In this document: positions 1 through 8,615 of the stretch, one piece after another
Position numbering within the stretch: position 1 is the first letter of the stretch
How the letters are laid out: the number at the start of each line of letters is the position of its first letter
DNA from: Mycobacterium europaeum
GTDB taxonomy: Bacteria > Actinomycetota > Actinomycetes > Mycobacteriales > Mycobacteriaceae
Length of the DNA stretch: 64,000 nucleotides
Direction: 5' to 3'
Assembly (NCBI RefSeq): GCF_002102155.1
Contig: NZ_LQOU01000013.1
Span: 1-64,000 of the forward strand
The notes under the pieces: generated by a model
Told to the model about the DNA's origin: nothing
The model's input: the letters and a program-made list of their open reading frames with translations, nothing else
Databases searched by the model: none
Translations under genes and position numbers: made by a program

Positions 1-189
1 CGCGACTCATCGGGCATCGACACAGGTGTAACCCATGACGCGACTCATGTGTCACCTATGTCGTGAACTCACACACCCTTAGCTCCACCCGAGAAATCGC
101 CGCTAACCCGGCTTCGGCGGGTTGGGGTAATCGCCGTCCACGCGTAAGCGTGGGTGGAACAACTCGGCTTGCCGCTCCGCGGCGCCCGC
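1..189. other. Left-edge non-coding stretch with short repeats
   Basis: I see no convincing gene here. A 10-bp direct repeat, CGCGACTCAT, lies at 1-10 and 39-48. Around it an imperfect inverted repeat can be drawn between AGGTGTAACCCATGA and TCATGTGTCACCT. This could be the outer end of a mobile element lying left of the window or an ordinary regulatory region; no transposase is visible. Confidence 0.3.
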
Positions 190-564
190 TCACATCAGCG
201 GGGGAAACGGCAGCAGCCAGATCACCGAAGGATCGACGCAGCCCCGGTATTGCGGACAATACGATGCCACCGAAGCGCCGACGAAGAAGCCGGCTTGCCG
301 CCTTGTCGAAACGTTCAGCTGCGTATCCTTCATCACCTTCAACGCCAGCACGCTGGAGTCTTGGCCTCTATCAAGTCCGGTGCATACCGCGTGGCCGTGC
401 GCAATCGTGGTGCCCGGGTCATCGACGGCGATCCCGTAATTCTCAAGGGCCGCGATGAAGGCATCATCGGCTGGATCTGCCGATGCTGAGGCTGCGGGAA
501 GCAGCATCGCGGCGGCCAGCACGAACGCGCCGACTTTCGACCACTTCCCAGGACCGACGTTCAT
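190..564 (-). CDS. Secreted DUF732-type small protein
   Basis: This 124-residue protein has a clear Sec signal peptide: a short basic start (GKWSK), a hydrophobic run (AFVLAAAMLLPAA) and an ASADP cleavage region near residue 30. The mature part carries the pattern of the mycobacterial DUF732 family: DDAFIAALENYGI near the start, then GHAVCTGLDRG, and a second cysteine in SYCPQYRGC. These small exported proteins are common in mycobacteria and have no established function. The gene stands alone on the minus strand. Its ATG is at 562-564, with 450 bp of non-coding DNA upstream that presumably holds its promoter. The family call rests on overall pattern and length. Confidence 0.75.
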   Translation of the reverse strand: MNVGPGKWSKVGAFVLAAAMLLPAASASADPADDAFIAALENYGIAVDDPGTTIAHGHAVCTGLDRGQDSSVLALKVMKDTQLNVSTRRQAGFFVGASVASYCPQYRGCVDPSVIWLLPFPPLM

Positions 565-1017
565 CTGGTCGAGGCATCCTCTCGGTGTGAGGCGAATCGG
601 CTACTACGCAGTCGTGCGATCTCACTGTCCGCTCCGCGCTGAAGCGCGTGGTAGGGCCCAAAGTCCTCCGCCGCCGGACCCTCCGTCGCATTCCGGCACC
701 TCGGCAACGACTGTAAACAACAGGCTTTGGTTGACTCGAGCCAACCCGGCCGCGTGCCGATATGCGCTTCTCCTATGGACGGCACTCGACGCGTTTTTGG
801 GGAGGGCTGAACGGGGAACGCCTCGCGCTACAGCCCACTTCTTGAGCGGTGCGGTCTGGCGTCGGGTTGTTCCTACAGGACTCGGTTCAGCCCCTCCAAC
901 GTCGAGTCTGCTCCGCGGGCGGCCGCCGACCGTAGACGGCGAGCGGGACCGTTCACTTTCTGGCGGATTCTTCGTTTCCTGGCCCCCGACGCAACGGGAT
1001 GACGGCGCGGCACCTCG
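565..1017. other. Gene-free interval
   Basis: No open frame here looks coding. The only structure I see is a near-perfect inverted repeat, GGAGGGCTGAAC (801-812) against GTTCAGCCCCTCC (885-897), with about 70 bp between the arms. The interval should hold the promoter of the downstream DUF732-type gene. Confidence 0.4.
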
Positions 1018-1842
1018 TCATGGGTGGGTGACCAGGTACGTTTCGTTGTCCAGGTCGGCGGTGAGTTCGTGGATGTCGAAGGGCCGGTCGAGCCGGGCGT
1101 GCAGCGCCTTCGGGTCGATCAGAAGGCTGATCTCGGCGGTCTGGCGGGCGAACATCCGTCCGACGAGGGGATAGATGCGGCGCATGATCGCCCGCTCGGC
1201 AGCGGTGCAGCGCGATGCGCAGTAGCCGACGTGTCCAATCTCGTCGGTCAGGATTTCGCTGTAGAGCAGTTCGATCCGCTCGGCGACTTCAGGTTCGTCG
1301 CTGAAAAGTTCGATGCCGACGCGGCGCAGTTCGTCGAACATGATGCAGCCCGCCATCTCGCCGGCCCCGACGAACAGAAAGCTCAGCCGTTCGGGTAGGA
1401 ACACGCCGGTTTTGACGAACTGTCGCATGACGAACGGGGGCGGGGCGACCTGAAATGTCAGGTCGAAGATGTCGAGCGCATACGCGAGCAGCCGGGTGTG
1501 GTAATGCTCTTCGAGTTCGAGGTAGACGTTCTCGGGCGGCACGTCATGACCGCTGTTGCGCCCGTAGGTTTCGCCGAGTCCGACGCCGAACCGTTCCGCC
1601 TGATTCAGCTTGGCGGTTGCCAGCAGGAACAGCATCTTGCGGTCCAGGCCGGGCTCCGGCCGTCGGCGGCGCAGGTTGCGAAGGAATGTCTGTTGATCAA
1701 TCGGGTGGGCCGACCGGACGGGGTTCGCTTCAAGTTGGTGGAAGAACCGCTCGCGATTGGCTAATCGTCGATTGAGTAGGTCGGCTTCACCGTCGCGCCT
1801 GGCCAGGAAATCCCGGTAGCCCTCGATGCCCGTGCTGTTCAT
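1018..1842 (-). CDS. Ferritin-like diiron protein
   Basis: This 274-residue soluble protein has two E-x-x-H type motifs typical of carboxylate-bridged diiron centres: LELEEHYHTRLL near residue 110 and EILTDEIGHVGYC near residue 195. Such helical-bundle proteins act as oxygenases, N-oxygenases or desaturase-like enzymes; the substrate cannot be inferred. The gene is the second of a two-gene unit. Its ATG overlaps the stop of the upstream TetR gene by 4 bp (ATGA at 1839-1842), so the regulator probably controls it. An AurF-like N-oxygenase and a tRNA-hydroxylase-like enzyme are both possible. I favour only the general fold assignment. Confidence 0.65.
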   Translation of the reverse strand: MNSTGIEGYRDFLARRDGEADLLNRRLANRERFFHQLEANPVRSAHPIDQQTFLRNLRRRRPEPGLDRKMLFLLATAKLNQAERFGVGLGETYGRNSGHDVPPENVYLELEEHYHTRLLAYALDIFDLTFQVAPPPFVMRQFVKTGVFLPERLSFLFVGAGEMAGCIMFDELRRVGIELFSDEPEVAERIELLYSEILTDEIGHVGYCASRCTAAERAIMRRIYPLVGRMFARQTAEISLLIDPKALHARLDRPFDIHELTADLDNETYLVTHP

Positions 1843-2447
1843 CGTTTCTCCATTCCCTTGACAATCGTTGAAACGTAACGACTTAACAGCGCGGGGTCGT
1901 GTGACCCGGTCGCGAGGAGCGCGAACAGCCCGGTGAGAAAGAACACTGCGAGTTCCGTGGCATCCGCGCTCGCCGAGACTTGCCCCGCATCTCGCGCCCC
2001 GCTGATCACGTCGATCAGAAATTCCGCGAGCGGGTGTTGCGCCAACTCGTCTTCAACGGGACGTGACGACGAGAAATGCAGTCCGAGCATGTCCCGGAAT
2101 ATGGCTGCACCTAAACGACTTTCGGCATCGAGTACGTGCCTGACGATTTCCGAGAGTATCGACGCCAAATCACCCTCAGCGGCACCGAGTTCGCTGACGA
2201 TTCGAGCCTCCTCGTCGCGCTCCAACTCGGCGAGCACGTGCTCCTTCGTCGGGAAGTGAAAATAAAACGTTCCCCGTGCCACGCCTGCCGTGGCTGCGAT
2301 GGCACTGACGTCGGCGGCGGCCAAACCGCTCTGCCCGATTTCGGCCAGCGCGGCGTCGAACAAGCGCGCCCGGGTTTCGAGTCGGCGGGCCTCGCGAACG
2401 CCACCAGAAGGCGTTTCGGTCGCCGACGAGGCGGGCGATGACCCCAT
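1839..2447 (-). CDS. TetR-family transcriptional regulator
   Basis: This 202-residue protein has an N-terminal TetR helix-turn-helix at about residues 23-70 (RARLFDAALAEIG, then AATAGVARGTFYFHFPTKEHVLAELE). The C-terminal ligand domain is divergent, as usual in the family. It is translationally coupled by a 4-bp overlap to the diiron-protein gene downstream, so autoregulation plus control of that enzyme is the simplest model. An inverted repeat that could be its operator lies 18-52 bp upstream of its ATG. The ligand is unknown. Confidence 0.85.
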   Translation of the reverse strand: MGSSPASSATETPSGGVREARRLETRARLFDAALAEIGQSGLAAADVSAIAATAGVARGTFYFHFPTKEHVLAELERDEEARIVSELGAAEGDLASILSEIVRHVLDAESRLGAAIFRDMLGLHFSSSRPVEDELAQHPLAEFLIDVISGARDAGQVSASADATELAVFFLTGLFALLATGSHDPALLSRYVSTIVKGMEKR

Positions 2448-2464
2448 CGACGCACCCTATGTCT

Positions 2465-2499
2465 TTCGCTGACAACCGTCAATGACGACCGTCAGCGAA
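2465..2499. promoter_or_regulatory. Inverted repeat, candidate TetR operator
   Basis: Perfect 9-bp arms, TTCGCTGAC at 2465-2473 and GTCAGCGAA at 2491-2499, flank a 17-bp spacer. The spacer contains a further small palindrome, CGTCA-A-TGACG. It lies between two same-strand TetR genes, immediately upstream of the one at 1839-2447, where an autoregulatory operator would be expected. Confidence 0.5.
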
Positions 2500-2514
2500 T
2501 CGCGGGTGGGCGCT

Positions 2515-3072
2515 TCACTCGTCGGCAAACGCGGGCGCCAGGAACCGCTGCAAGACCGTTCGTTCGATGAGGCTGTCCGTGAGCGGCCAGTAGGCCAGGG
2601 ACACGACCACGCGAACGATCCACTGGGCCGCCTCCGGATCGTCGGTGATCCCGGTGAGTTCCGCGGCGAGATGACTGAGCACCGGCGAGGAATGCAGCTC
2701 GCCCAAATCCGGCGTGCTCCCCGGGCTGAGCATCAGTCGCCGCAGCGGGTCCGAGCGGATCTGTTCGAGCGCGACCGTGACGGCGGTGAGCACGCGGTCG
2801 GGGCCGGTGAGCCCGTCCACGGCGTGCCGAACCGTCTCGATGATTCCGGCCGACAGGCGGATCAGCACCGCGTCGCGGATCTGGGCCTTGCCGCCCGCGT
2901 AGCGATAGATGGTCGCTCTCGAGCAGTGGACCCGCGCCGCCAGGGCGTCGATATCGAACGCATCCAGCCCCTCGCGCACCACGAGGTCGGTTGCGGCAGC
3001 GTAGATGCGGTCCGCGGCCGCGGACCGGCGGTCGCCACCGAGGACCCAATCATGGCCGGCCATGGGCCTCAC
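2515..3072 (-). CDS. TetR-family regulator divergent from a P450
   Basis: This 185-residue TetR protein has its helix-turn-helix at about residues 18-65 (ADRIYAAATDLVVREG, then AARVHCSRATIYRYAGGKAQIRDAV). It is divergent from the P450 gene at 3252 across a 179-bp spacer holding a perfect palindrome. A TetR gene divergent from a P450 is also the arrangement of Rv1776c and Rv1777 (cyp144) in M. tuberculosis, so orthology is plausible but unproven. A second in-frame ATG three codons in (MAGHDWV) is an equally good start. It probably represses itself and the P450 gene. Confidence 0.82.
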   Translation of the reverse strand: MRPMAGHDWVLGGDRRSAAADRIYAAATDLVVREGLDAFDIDALAARVHCSRATIYRYAGGKAQIRDAVLIRLSAGIIETVRHAVDGLTGPDRVLTAVTVALEQIRSDPLRRLMLSPGSTPDLGELHSSPVLSHLAAELTGITDDPEAAQWIVRVVVSLAYWPLTDSLIERTVLQRFLAPAFADE

Positions 3073-3098
3073 TCCCTTGAGTTATCGGGACAGCGCGT

Positions 3099-3112
3099 TC
3101 TCACAAGTGAGA
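3099..3112. promoter_or_regulatory. Palindrome TCTCAC-AA-GTGAGA, candidate operator
   Basis: This is a perfect 14-bp palindrome in the divergent promoter region between a TetR gene and a P450 gene. A degenerate half-site (GGTGAGACG) recurs about 50 bp downstream. Position and symmetry fit a TetR dimer operator controlling both genes. Confidence 0.55.
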
Positions 3113-3235
3113 CGATCTCGGCCCTATGTTCCAGCATTTGCGCAGCTACCTCAACGCCGGTGAGACGGCGGCCGTGCCATGCCAGCGCCTCGGATCGCAA
3201 CTTTCGGCACGTCCATTGACGGCCGATGTCCCGGC

Positions 3236-3251
3236 GACTCAGCGTTGAGTC
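3236..3251 (+). promoter_or_regulatory. Inverted repeat abutting the P450 start codon
   Basis: GACTCA-GCGT-TGAGTC ends directly before the ATG at 3252. It occupies the place of a Shine-Dalgarno sequence, and none is visible. It could be a protein-binding site or an mRNA hairpin that masks the start. Confidence 0.4.
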
Positions 3252-4472
3252 ATGGATTCAAATGCCGGCGGTCTCGGGCTCGCGCTGTTCGACGAGCAGT
3301 TCATCCAGAACCCGGAGTTGCTCTACCAACGGATGCACGAATCCGGACATGTCCATCGCATCGGCGATTCACGGTTCTACGCGGTCAGCAGTTGGGCAGC
3401 CGTGAACGAGGCGGTCGCACGCTGCGCAGACTTCTCGTCCAACCTGACGGCGACGATGATGTATCAGCCCGGCGGCGCCGTCACCGCCTTCCACATCGGC
3501 GAGCTCGGCGGACCCACTCAAGCGTTGGCGACCGCTGACGAACCGGTTCATTCGGTGCATCGAAAGGCGCTACTGCCGCACCTCGCGGCGAAGCGCATCC
3601 GCGCCTTCGAGCCATTCATCGCCGACACCGCTGCCCGCCTCTGGGATCGCCACGCGCGAGGCGGGCGCATCGAATGGATGAGCGCGATGGCCAACCGGCT
3701 ACCCATGATGATCGTCGGGAGGATTATCGGCGTCCCCGACGCCGACATCGACAAGATCATCCAATGGGGTTACTCCGCCACCCAGGTGGTCGAAGGGCTG
3801 GTCACCCAGGATCAGATGGATGCGGCCGGCGTAGCCGTGATGGAGCTCAGCGGCTACATCACCGAGCGGTTCCAGCACGCTGTAGGTGACCCACAGGACA
3901 ATCTGCTGGGAGACCTCGCCGCCGCCTGCGCCTCCGGCGAACTGGACGACCTGGCGGCGCTGGCGATGATGATCACGCTGTTCAGTGCCGGCGGTGAATC
4001 GACGGCGTCCCTGATCGGTTCTGCCGCTTGGGTATTGGCGACGCGGCCGGATGTCCAGCAGCAGGTGCGCGAGCGACCGGATTTGCTCGGGGCGTTTCTC
4101 GAAGAGGTGCTGCGCTACGAACCGCCTTTCCGGGGCCACTACCGGCACGTCGTCCACGACACCGAACTGTGCGGCGTCGAATTGCCGTCGGGTTCGCGGC
4201 TGCTTCTGTTGTGGGGGGCGGCCAACAGGGATCCGTCCCACTTCGACAACCCCGAAGAGTTTCGACTGGATCGGGCTGCGGGTAAGGGCCATATCAGCTT
4301 CGGCAAGGGAATCCACTTCTGCGTCGGAGCGGCGCTCGCGCGCCTGGAGGCGAACATCGTGCTGAGCCAACTGCTCGCGCGGACGTCGAACATCACGGCC
4401 GCCGACGTCGGGAAGTGGCTCCCCAGTCTGCTGGTGCGGCGCCTCGAACGGCTGGAAGTCGCGTACGCGTAG
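3252..4472 (+). CDS. Cytochrome P450 (CYP144-like context)
   Basis: This 406-residue soluble bacterial P450 has the heme-binding loop FGKGIHFCVGAALAR with the cysteine ligand at residue 357. It also has the K-helix ExxR (EEVLRYEPP) and an I-helix segment FSAGGESTAS. In that segment the usual acid-threonine pair of the oxygen-activation groove reads E-S/T. Length is normal for the class. The enzyme would mono-oxygenate a small hydrophobic substrate using electrons from a ferredoxin, but no ferredoxin gene is adjacent. The divergent TetR gene suggests substrate-induced expression. The CYP144 label comes from the neighbourhood, not from an alignment. Confidence 0.9.
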   Translation: MDSNAGGLGLALFDEQFIQNPELLYQRMHESGHVHRIGDSRFYAVSSWAAVNEAVARCADFSSNLTATMMYQPGGAVTAFHIGELGGPTQALATADEPVHSVHRKALLPHLAAKRIRAFEPFIADTAARLWDRHARGGRIEWMSAMANRLPMMIVGRIIGVPDADIDKIIQWGYSATQVVEGLVTQDQMDAAGVAVMELSGYITERFQHAVGDPQDNLLGDLAAACASGELDDLAALAMMITLFSAGGESTASLIGSAAWVLATRPDVQQQVRERPDLLGAFLEEVLRYEPPFRGHYRHVVHDTELCGVELPSGSRLLLLWGAANRDPSHFDNPEEFRLDRAAGKGHISFGKGIHFCVGAALARLEANIVLSQLLARTSNITAADVGKWLPSLLVRRLERLEVAYA

Positions 4473-4540
4473 GCGCGATTGCCCGTCACTTGACGCGGGT
4501 ACTGATCCCTTCGAATCAGTCACGAACCCGGAAGGACCGC

Positions 4541-5686
4541 ATGCCGACGCGCGAGGGCAACGCCACCGACGGCCTCCTGCAAGAACTTCTATGGGCCTAC
4601 GGGCCGTGCGGACAGGAAGCCGAGGTGCGCGCGGTATGCGCGCGCGAGCTGCAGCCCGTCGTCGACGACATGTGGACCGACGACGCGGGCAACCTGATCG
4701 GGTACATCGCCGCCGACCCTCCGCGCGACGGCACGGGGCGCGGGCATCGGCACCGGGTGTCGTCGGCGGCCGAACCCGGCGTCGCGACCCGCGTCATGGC
4801 GCACCTGGACGAGCTGTCCATGCTGGTCAAGCGGGTGGAGCCGGACGGCACGCTGCACGTGACGCAGCTGGGCACGATGTATCCCGGCAACTTCGGTCTG
4901 GGGCCGGTCGCCGTGCTCGGCGAGCACGAGACGCTGACCGCGGTGTTGACGCTGGGCTCCGAGCACACCACCCAGGAGAGCCAGCGGATCTGGCAGACCA
5001 AGCCCGACAAGGGCGACCGCGCGCTGGACTGGGACCACGTCTACGTCTTCACGGGTCTGAGCACCGATGAGCTGGAGGTCGCCGGGGTGCGCGCGGGCAC
5101 CCGCGTGTGCGTCGACCGCAGCAAGAGGACGCTGGTCGAGTTCGGTGGCTACCTGGGCTGCTACTTCCTCGACGACCGCGCCGCGGCGACCGCACTGCTG
5201 CGCGCCGCGCGCCTGTTGCACGAGCGCGGGCAACGGCCCGTCGACGACGTCTATTTCGTGTTCACCACCAACGAGGAGATCGGCGGGGTGGGGGGCACGT
5301 ACGCCAGCGGGTCGTTGCCCGGCACGCTCACCCTGGCCCTCGAGGTCGGTCCCACCGAGCGCGAGTACGGCACCAGGGTCAGCGGCGGCCCGATCGTCGG
5401 CTACAGCGACGCCTTGTGCGTCTACGACAAGGACGTGGCCGACCGGCTGATGGGCATCGCCACCGAGTTGGGGCTCTCGCCGCAGCCGGCCGTGCTGGGC
5501 GCCTTCGAATCCGACGCGTCGCACTCGAAAGCCAACGGGCTGAGCCCGCGCGCGGGCCTGCTGTGCGTGCCCACGCTGAGCACGCACGGTTTCGAAGTGA
5601 TCCCGCGCAGCGCGATCGACGACATGGCCTCGATCATCGTCGAGTTCGTGCGGCAGCCCGGCGCGCATGCCCGAGACGAAGACTAA
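4541..5686 (+). CDS. M42-type metallo-aminopeptidase
   Basis: The predicted product is a cytosolic zinc- or cobalt-dependent aminopeptidase of the M42 (glutamyl aminopeptidase/endoglucanase M) group, about 381 residues. Expected metal-site pieces appear in order: a His-Asp pair in VMAHLDELSMLV, the bridging Asp in FLDDRAAATALL, the catalytic Glu pair in TTNEEIGGVGG, an acidic ligand in ALEVGPTERE, and a late His in LSTHGFEVIPRSA. The frame is open further upstream to 4415, but the ATG at 4541 follows GGAAGGA at a good distance and removes a tail overlapping the P450 gene. The gene lies 68 bp after the P450 gene, so co-transcription is possible. Confidence 0.8.
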   Translation: MPTREGNATDGLLQELLWAYGPCGQEAEVRAVCARELQPVVDDMWTDDAGNLIGYIAADPPRDGTGRGHRHRVSSAAEPGVATRVMAHLDELSMLVKRVEPDGTLHVTQLGTMYPGNFGLGPVAVLGEHETLTAVLTLGSEHTTQESQRIWQTKPDKGDRALDWDHVYVFTGLSTDELEVAGVRAGTRVCVDRSKRTLVEFGGYLGCYFLDDRAAATALLRAARLLHERGQRPVDDVYFVFTTNEEIGGVGGTYASGSLPGTLTLALEVGPTEREYGTRVSGGPIVGYSDALCVYDKDVADRLMGIATELGLSPQPAVLGAFESDASHSKANGLSPRAGLLCVPTLSTHGFEVIPRSAIDDMASIIVEFVRQPGAHARDED

Positions 5687-5771
5687 CGCGGCCCCAAGAT
5701 TTGCCTGAACATTGCCTAAGAGGCGCGTGGCGGCGCCCGGCGCGTCGGGATGCCCGTCCTACGGTCGACGG

Positions 5772-6023
5772 ATGAACATTGACTACTACCTGCAGAAGGT
5801 GCCGGTCGAGTCGGTGCGGCCGGGCTTCGCGCTCGCGATCGGCGACGGCGGTGACTACCGCCTCTTCCGGGTGGAATGCACGCAGATGACGCAGCGCAGC
5901 GGTCAGCCGGTGACGTTCACGCTCACCTCCGAGGCCCCGGACGGCGGCGCTCCCTTGGTGCTGGAGTGCGAGGCGGGCACGCCGGTGGTCCGGGTCCTCG
6001 GGGTGTGCAAGGCGGCCTCCTAG
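5772..6023 (+). CDS. Small conserved-looking protein of unknown function
   Basis: This 83-residue protein has no signal peptide or membrane segment. The sequence looks like a small beta-rich fold (YRLFRVECTQMTQ, PVTFTLTSEAPDGG, PVVRVLGVCKAAS) with three cysteines. I do not recognise the family. The ATG at 5772 was chosen over an in-frame start at 5712 because the extension is low in complexity and lies in the intergenic gap after the peptidase gene. It converges with the methyltransferase gene, overlapping its end by 4 bp. Confidence 0.5.
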   Translation: MNIDYYLQKVPVESVRPGFALAIGDGGDYRLFRVECTQMTQRSGQPVTFTLTSEAPDGGAPLVLECEAGTPVVRVLGVCKAAS

Positions 6024-6775
6024 CCCTGCGCGCGGACAGCCGGCTTCGTCGCGGCGATGAACTGCAGCGCGCGCTGCGTCTGTTGCTCGATGTCGACCAG
6101 CCCGGCCGACGAGAACAGGTCGACGAAGGCGTGCCGGTCGAACATGGAGAGCCCGATGACGCGGGCGCCGGCGGTCATCGCGTGGCGGATGCCGGGCATG
6201 TCCGGGACGTAGCTGGTGAGGACCGCGATGCGGCCCCCGGGTTTGAGCACCCGCAGCATTTCGCGTGCCACGCGGAACGGTTCGGGCATCAGGTACAGCG
6301 CGCCGAAGCAGCAGACCGCGTCGAACGTCGCGTCGGCGAACGGCAACGCGCCGGCGTCGCCGCGCACATAGCAGGTCCGCGGCGTGCTGTTGTCCAGCAC
6401 GGCCCGCGTGAGCATCGGCTCGGAGATGTCGAAGCCGACCGCGAGTCCGCCATCCGGTAGTTGCCCTGCCAGCGAGCCGGTGAAGTTGCCTGGGCCGCAG
6501 GCGACGTCGAGCAGTCTCGCGGCGGTGGACAGCCGAAGCGCCGATGCCGCGCGCCGCTGCTCGGCGCCCGTGGTGACGCCGCTGGCCACGTAGAACGCGG
6601 CGGGGCGCCACAGCCGCTCGTAGACCGTGGCGACCAGGGGGCTGTTCATGGCGCGCTGCGCGACCGTCGGAGCCGGGGAACTCGTCGATTCGCCCAGTAC
6701 GTCCAGGAATCCGTGCCGTGCCGCGGCGGGCTCGGTGAGCAGACCCCGGGTCAATTCGACTGCATCCTGGCTCAT
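6020..6775 (-). CDS. Class I SAM-dependent methyltransferase
   Basis: This protein of about 251 residues has the full UbiE/Methyltransf_11 pattern: motif I LLDVACGPGNFTGSLA, acidic motif GFDISEPML, motif II PFADATFDAVCCFGALYLMPE, and post-motif VLKPGGRIAVLTSY. The substrate is unknown; quinone, lipid and small-molecule acceptors all occur in this group. The ATG at 6773-6775 (MSQDAVELTR) is preferred to one 19 codons upstream because the homologous domain starts after it and the extension is Arg/Pro-rich. It is divergent from hddA across about 200 bp. Confidence 0.8.
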   Translation of the reverse strand: MSQDAVELTRGLLTEPAAARHGFLDVLGESTSSPAPTVAQRAMNSPLVATVYERLWRPAAFYVASGVTTGAEQRRAASALRLSTAARLLDVACGPGNFTGSLAGQLPDGGLAVGFDISEPMLTRAVLDNSTPRTCYVRGDAGALPFADATFDAVCCFGALYLMPEPFRVAREMLRVLKPGGRIAVLTSYVPDMPGIRHAMTAGARVIGLSMFDRHAFVDLFSSAGLVDIEQQTQRALQFIAATKPAVRAQG

Positions 6776-6978
6776 TTCGTCGCTTTCGTTCGGGCGTGCA
6801 CGGGTGGGGATAATCCGCAGGTGAATCCCCATTTTTTCGCCGATCTGGCTGCTACGCTAAGGCTCTTCGTGGGAGGCGACGCAGTGGGGGCCTGGGGCAG
6901 GCAACGGATGGGGTGAGCACGTGACGCACCTTTCGGCGACGATCGCGGGACGCGCGTCGGCCGGCTGAGCGGATTGCG

Positions 6979-8010
6979 TTGACAGTGCAACCCTTGCCCC
7001 GGCCCCGAATCCGCGCCCGTGCGCCGCTGCGGATCTCGTTCGCGGGGGGCGGCACCGACGTGCCGCCGTTCCCGACCACCGAGGGCGGCTGCGTCCTGTC
7101 CGCCACCATCGACCGCTACGCGCAGGGATCGCTCACCCCGCGCACCGACCGCATGGTCACGATCGAGTCGGTGGACTTCAAGACCACCACCGAAATGAGG
7201 CTCGACAGCGAGATCCTCTACGACGGCAGCCTGGATCTGATCAAGGCCGCCGTGCGCAGGTTCGGCAGGGAAGGCACGGACGGCTACGACCTGGTGCTGC
7301 GCTCGAGCGCTCCGCCGGGCTCGGGGCTGGGCTCCTCGTCGACGATGATGGTGGCGCTCACGGGCCTGCTGGCCGAGCACTACGGCGTGCCGATGGGTGA
7401 GTACGAGACCGCGCAGTTGGCCTGTGCCATCGAGCGTGAGGACTTGGGTATCACGGGCGGCATGCAGGACATGTACGCCGCGACGTTCGGGGGATTCAAC
7501 TTCATCGAGTTCACCGACCGCGTGATCGTCAACCCGCTGCGCATCCGCGACGAGACCGCCTTCGAACTGGAACTGAGCCTGCTGCTGTGCTTTACGGGCA
7601 TCACCCGGGACTCGGCCCGGGTCATCGAGGACCAGACCCGGCGGGCCACCACCGGCGCCGACGACACCCTGGCGGGCCTGCGCGCGCAGAAGGAGCTGGC
7701 GGTGGCGATGAAGGCCGCCCTGCTGACCAACAAGCTCAACGATTTCGGTGCGCTGCTGGGCGAGGCCTGGACGCAGAAGAAGCGCATGTCGCCCTACATC
7801 ACCAACGAGCGCATCGACGAGCTCTATGACCTCGCCCTGAAAAACGGCGCGCTCGGCGGCAAGATCACCGGCGCGGGCGGCGGTGGCTACATCCTGCTGT
7901 TCTGCGACTTCGCGAAGAAGCACCGACTCATCGAAAGCCTGGAGTCGGCCGGGGCGACCATCACCGAATTCGCCTTTGAGAGCAAGGGATTGACCACATG
8001 GCAGGCATGA
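6979..8010 (+). CDS. hddA: D-glycero-D-manno-heptose 7-phosphate kinase, HddA
   Basis: This 343-residue GHMP-superfamily kinase phosphorylates D-glycero-D-manno-heptose 7-phosphate on the way to GDP-heptose. It has RAPLRISFAGGGTDVPPF at the N-terminus, the ATP loop PPGSGLGSSSTMMVAL around residue 112 and the C-terminal GKITGAGGGGYILLF. It starts at TTG 6979 or the GTG two codons later. It overlaps gmhA by 13 bp, and gmhB follows. The same three activities are encoded by Rv0113-Rv0115 in M. tuberculosis, there in the order gmhA-gmhB-hddA. The nucleotidyltransferase (HddC) that would finish the pathway is not in this window. Confidence 0.88.
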   Translation: MTVQPLPRPRIRARAPLRISFAGGGTDVPPFPTTEGGCVLSATIDRYAQGSLTPRTDRMVTIESVDFKTTTEMRLDSEILYDGSLDLIKAAVRRFGREGTDGYDLVLRSSAPPGSGLGSSSTMMVALTGLLAEHYGVPMGEYETAQLACAIEREDLGITGGMQDMYAATFGGFNFIEFTDRVIVNPLRIRDETAFELELSLLLCFTGITRDSARVIEDQTRRATTGADDTLAGLRAQKELAVAMKAALLTNKLNDFGALLGEAWTQKKRMSPYITNERIDELYDLALKNGALGGKITGAGGGGYILLFCDFAKKHRLIESLESAGATITEFAFESKGLTTWQA

Positions 8011-8615
8011 GCACCTCGGACGTCGTCGCGCCGAGCGTCGAACTGGTCCGGGAGCGATTGGCGGACACCATCGCGGTGAAGCAGCAAATGCTGTCGGGCG
8101 GGATCGCCGCGCAGACCGTCGAGATCGCGCGACGGATGGTCGAGTCGCTGCGCTCCGGTGGAAAGGTGATCTTCTTCGGCAACGGCGGATCGGCGCAAGA
8201 CGCGGGACATCTGGCCGCGGAGCTGATGGGCCGCTTCGCCTTCGACCGCCCGGGCCTGGCCGCGATCAGCCTGCCGGACGCCACGGCGGCGATGACGGCG
8301 ATCGGCAACGACTATTCCTACGACGAGGTGTTCGCCCGGCAGGTGCTCGCCGCCGGCCGCGCGGGCGATGTCGTGGTAGGCCTCACCACGTCGGGCAACT
8401 CACCGAACGTCGTCCGCGCGCTCGAGGCGGCCGCCGGCGCCGGGATGACGACCGTGGCGCTCACCGGTGCGCGTGGCGGGAAGGTGGCCGAGGTCGCCGA
8501 GTTCTGCATCCGGGTCCCGAGCGAGGACACCGGGCGGGTCCAGGAAGCCTGCCTGCACCTGGGCCACTCGATCTGCGAGATGGTCGAGGCGGCGCTGTTT
8601 CCCCGGCCCCGCTGA
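7998..8615 (+). CDS. gmhA: Sedoheptulose 7-phosphate isomerase, GmhA
   Basis: This 205-residue SIS-domain protein has the phosphosugar-isomerase signature: FFGNGGSAQDAGHLAAELMGRF around residue 58, NDYSYDEVFARQV, GLTTSGNSPNVVRAL and RVQEACLHLGHSICE. GmhA converts sedoheptulose 7-phosphate to D-glycero-D-manno-heptose 7-phosphate, the HddA substrate. The ATG at 7998 has AAGGGA nine bases upstream. The in-frame ATG at 8007 would give a 4-bp overlap with hddA but lacks ribosome-binding spacing. Confidence 0.9.
   Translation: MAGMSTSDVVAPSVELVRERLADTIAVKQQMLSGGIAAQTVEIARRMVESLRSGGKVIFFGNGGSAQDAGHLAAELMGRFAFDRPGLAAISLPDATAAMTAIGNDYSYDEVFARQVLAAGRAGDVVVGLTTSGNSPNVVRALEAAAGAGMTTVALTGARGGKVAEVAEFCIRVPSEDTGRVQEACLHLGHSICEMVEAALFPRPR

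Noticed and set aside
63..458. Plus-strand frames over the DUF732-type gene
   Set aside because: Arg/Pro/Ser-rich antisense translation; the minus-strand frame has a signal peptide and family cysteines.
455..1174. 239-codon plus-strand frame in the 565-1017 gap
   Set aside because: No domain, biased composition, and it overlaps the ends of two real genes on the other strand.
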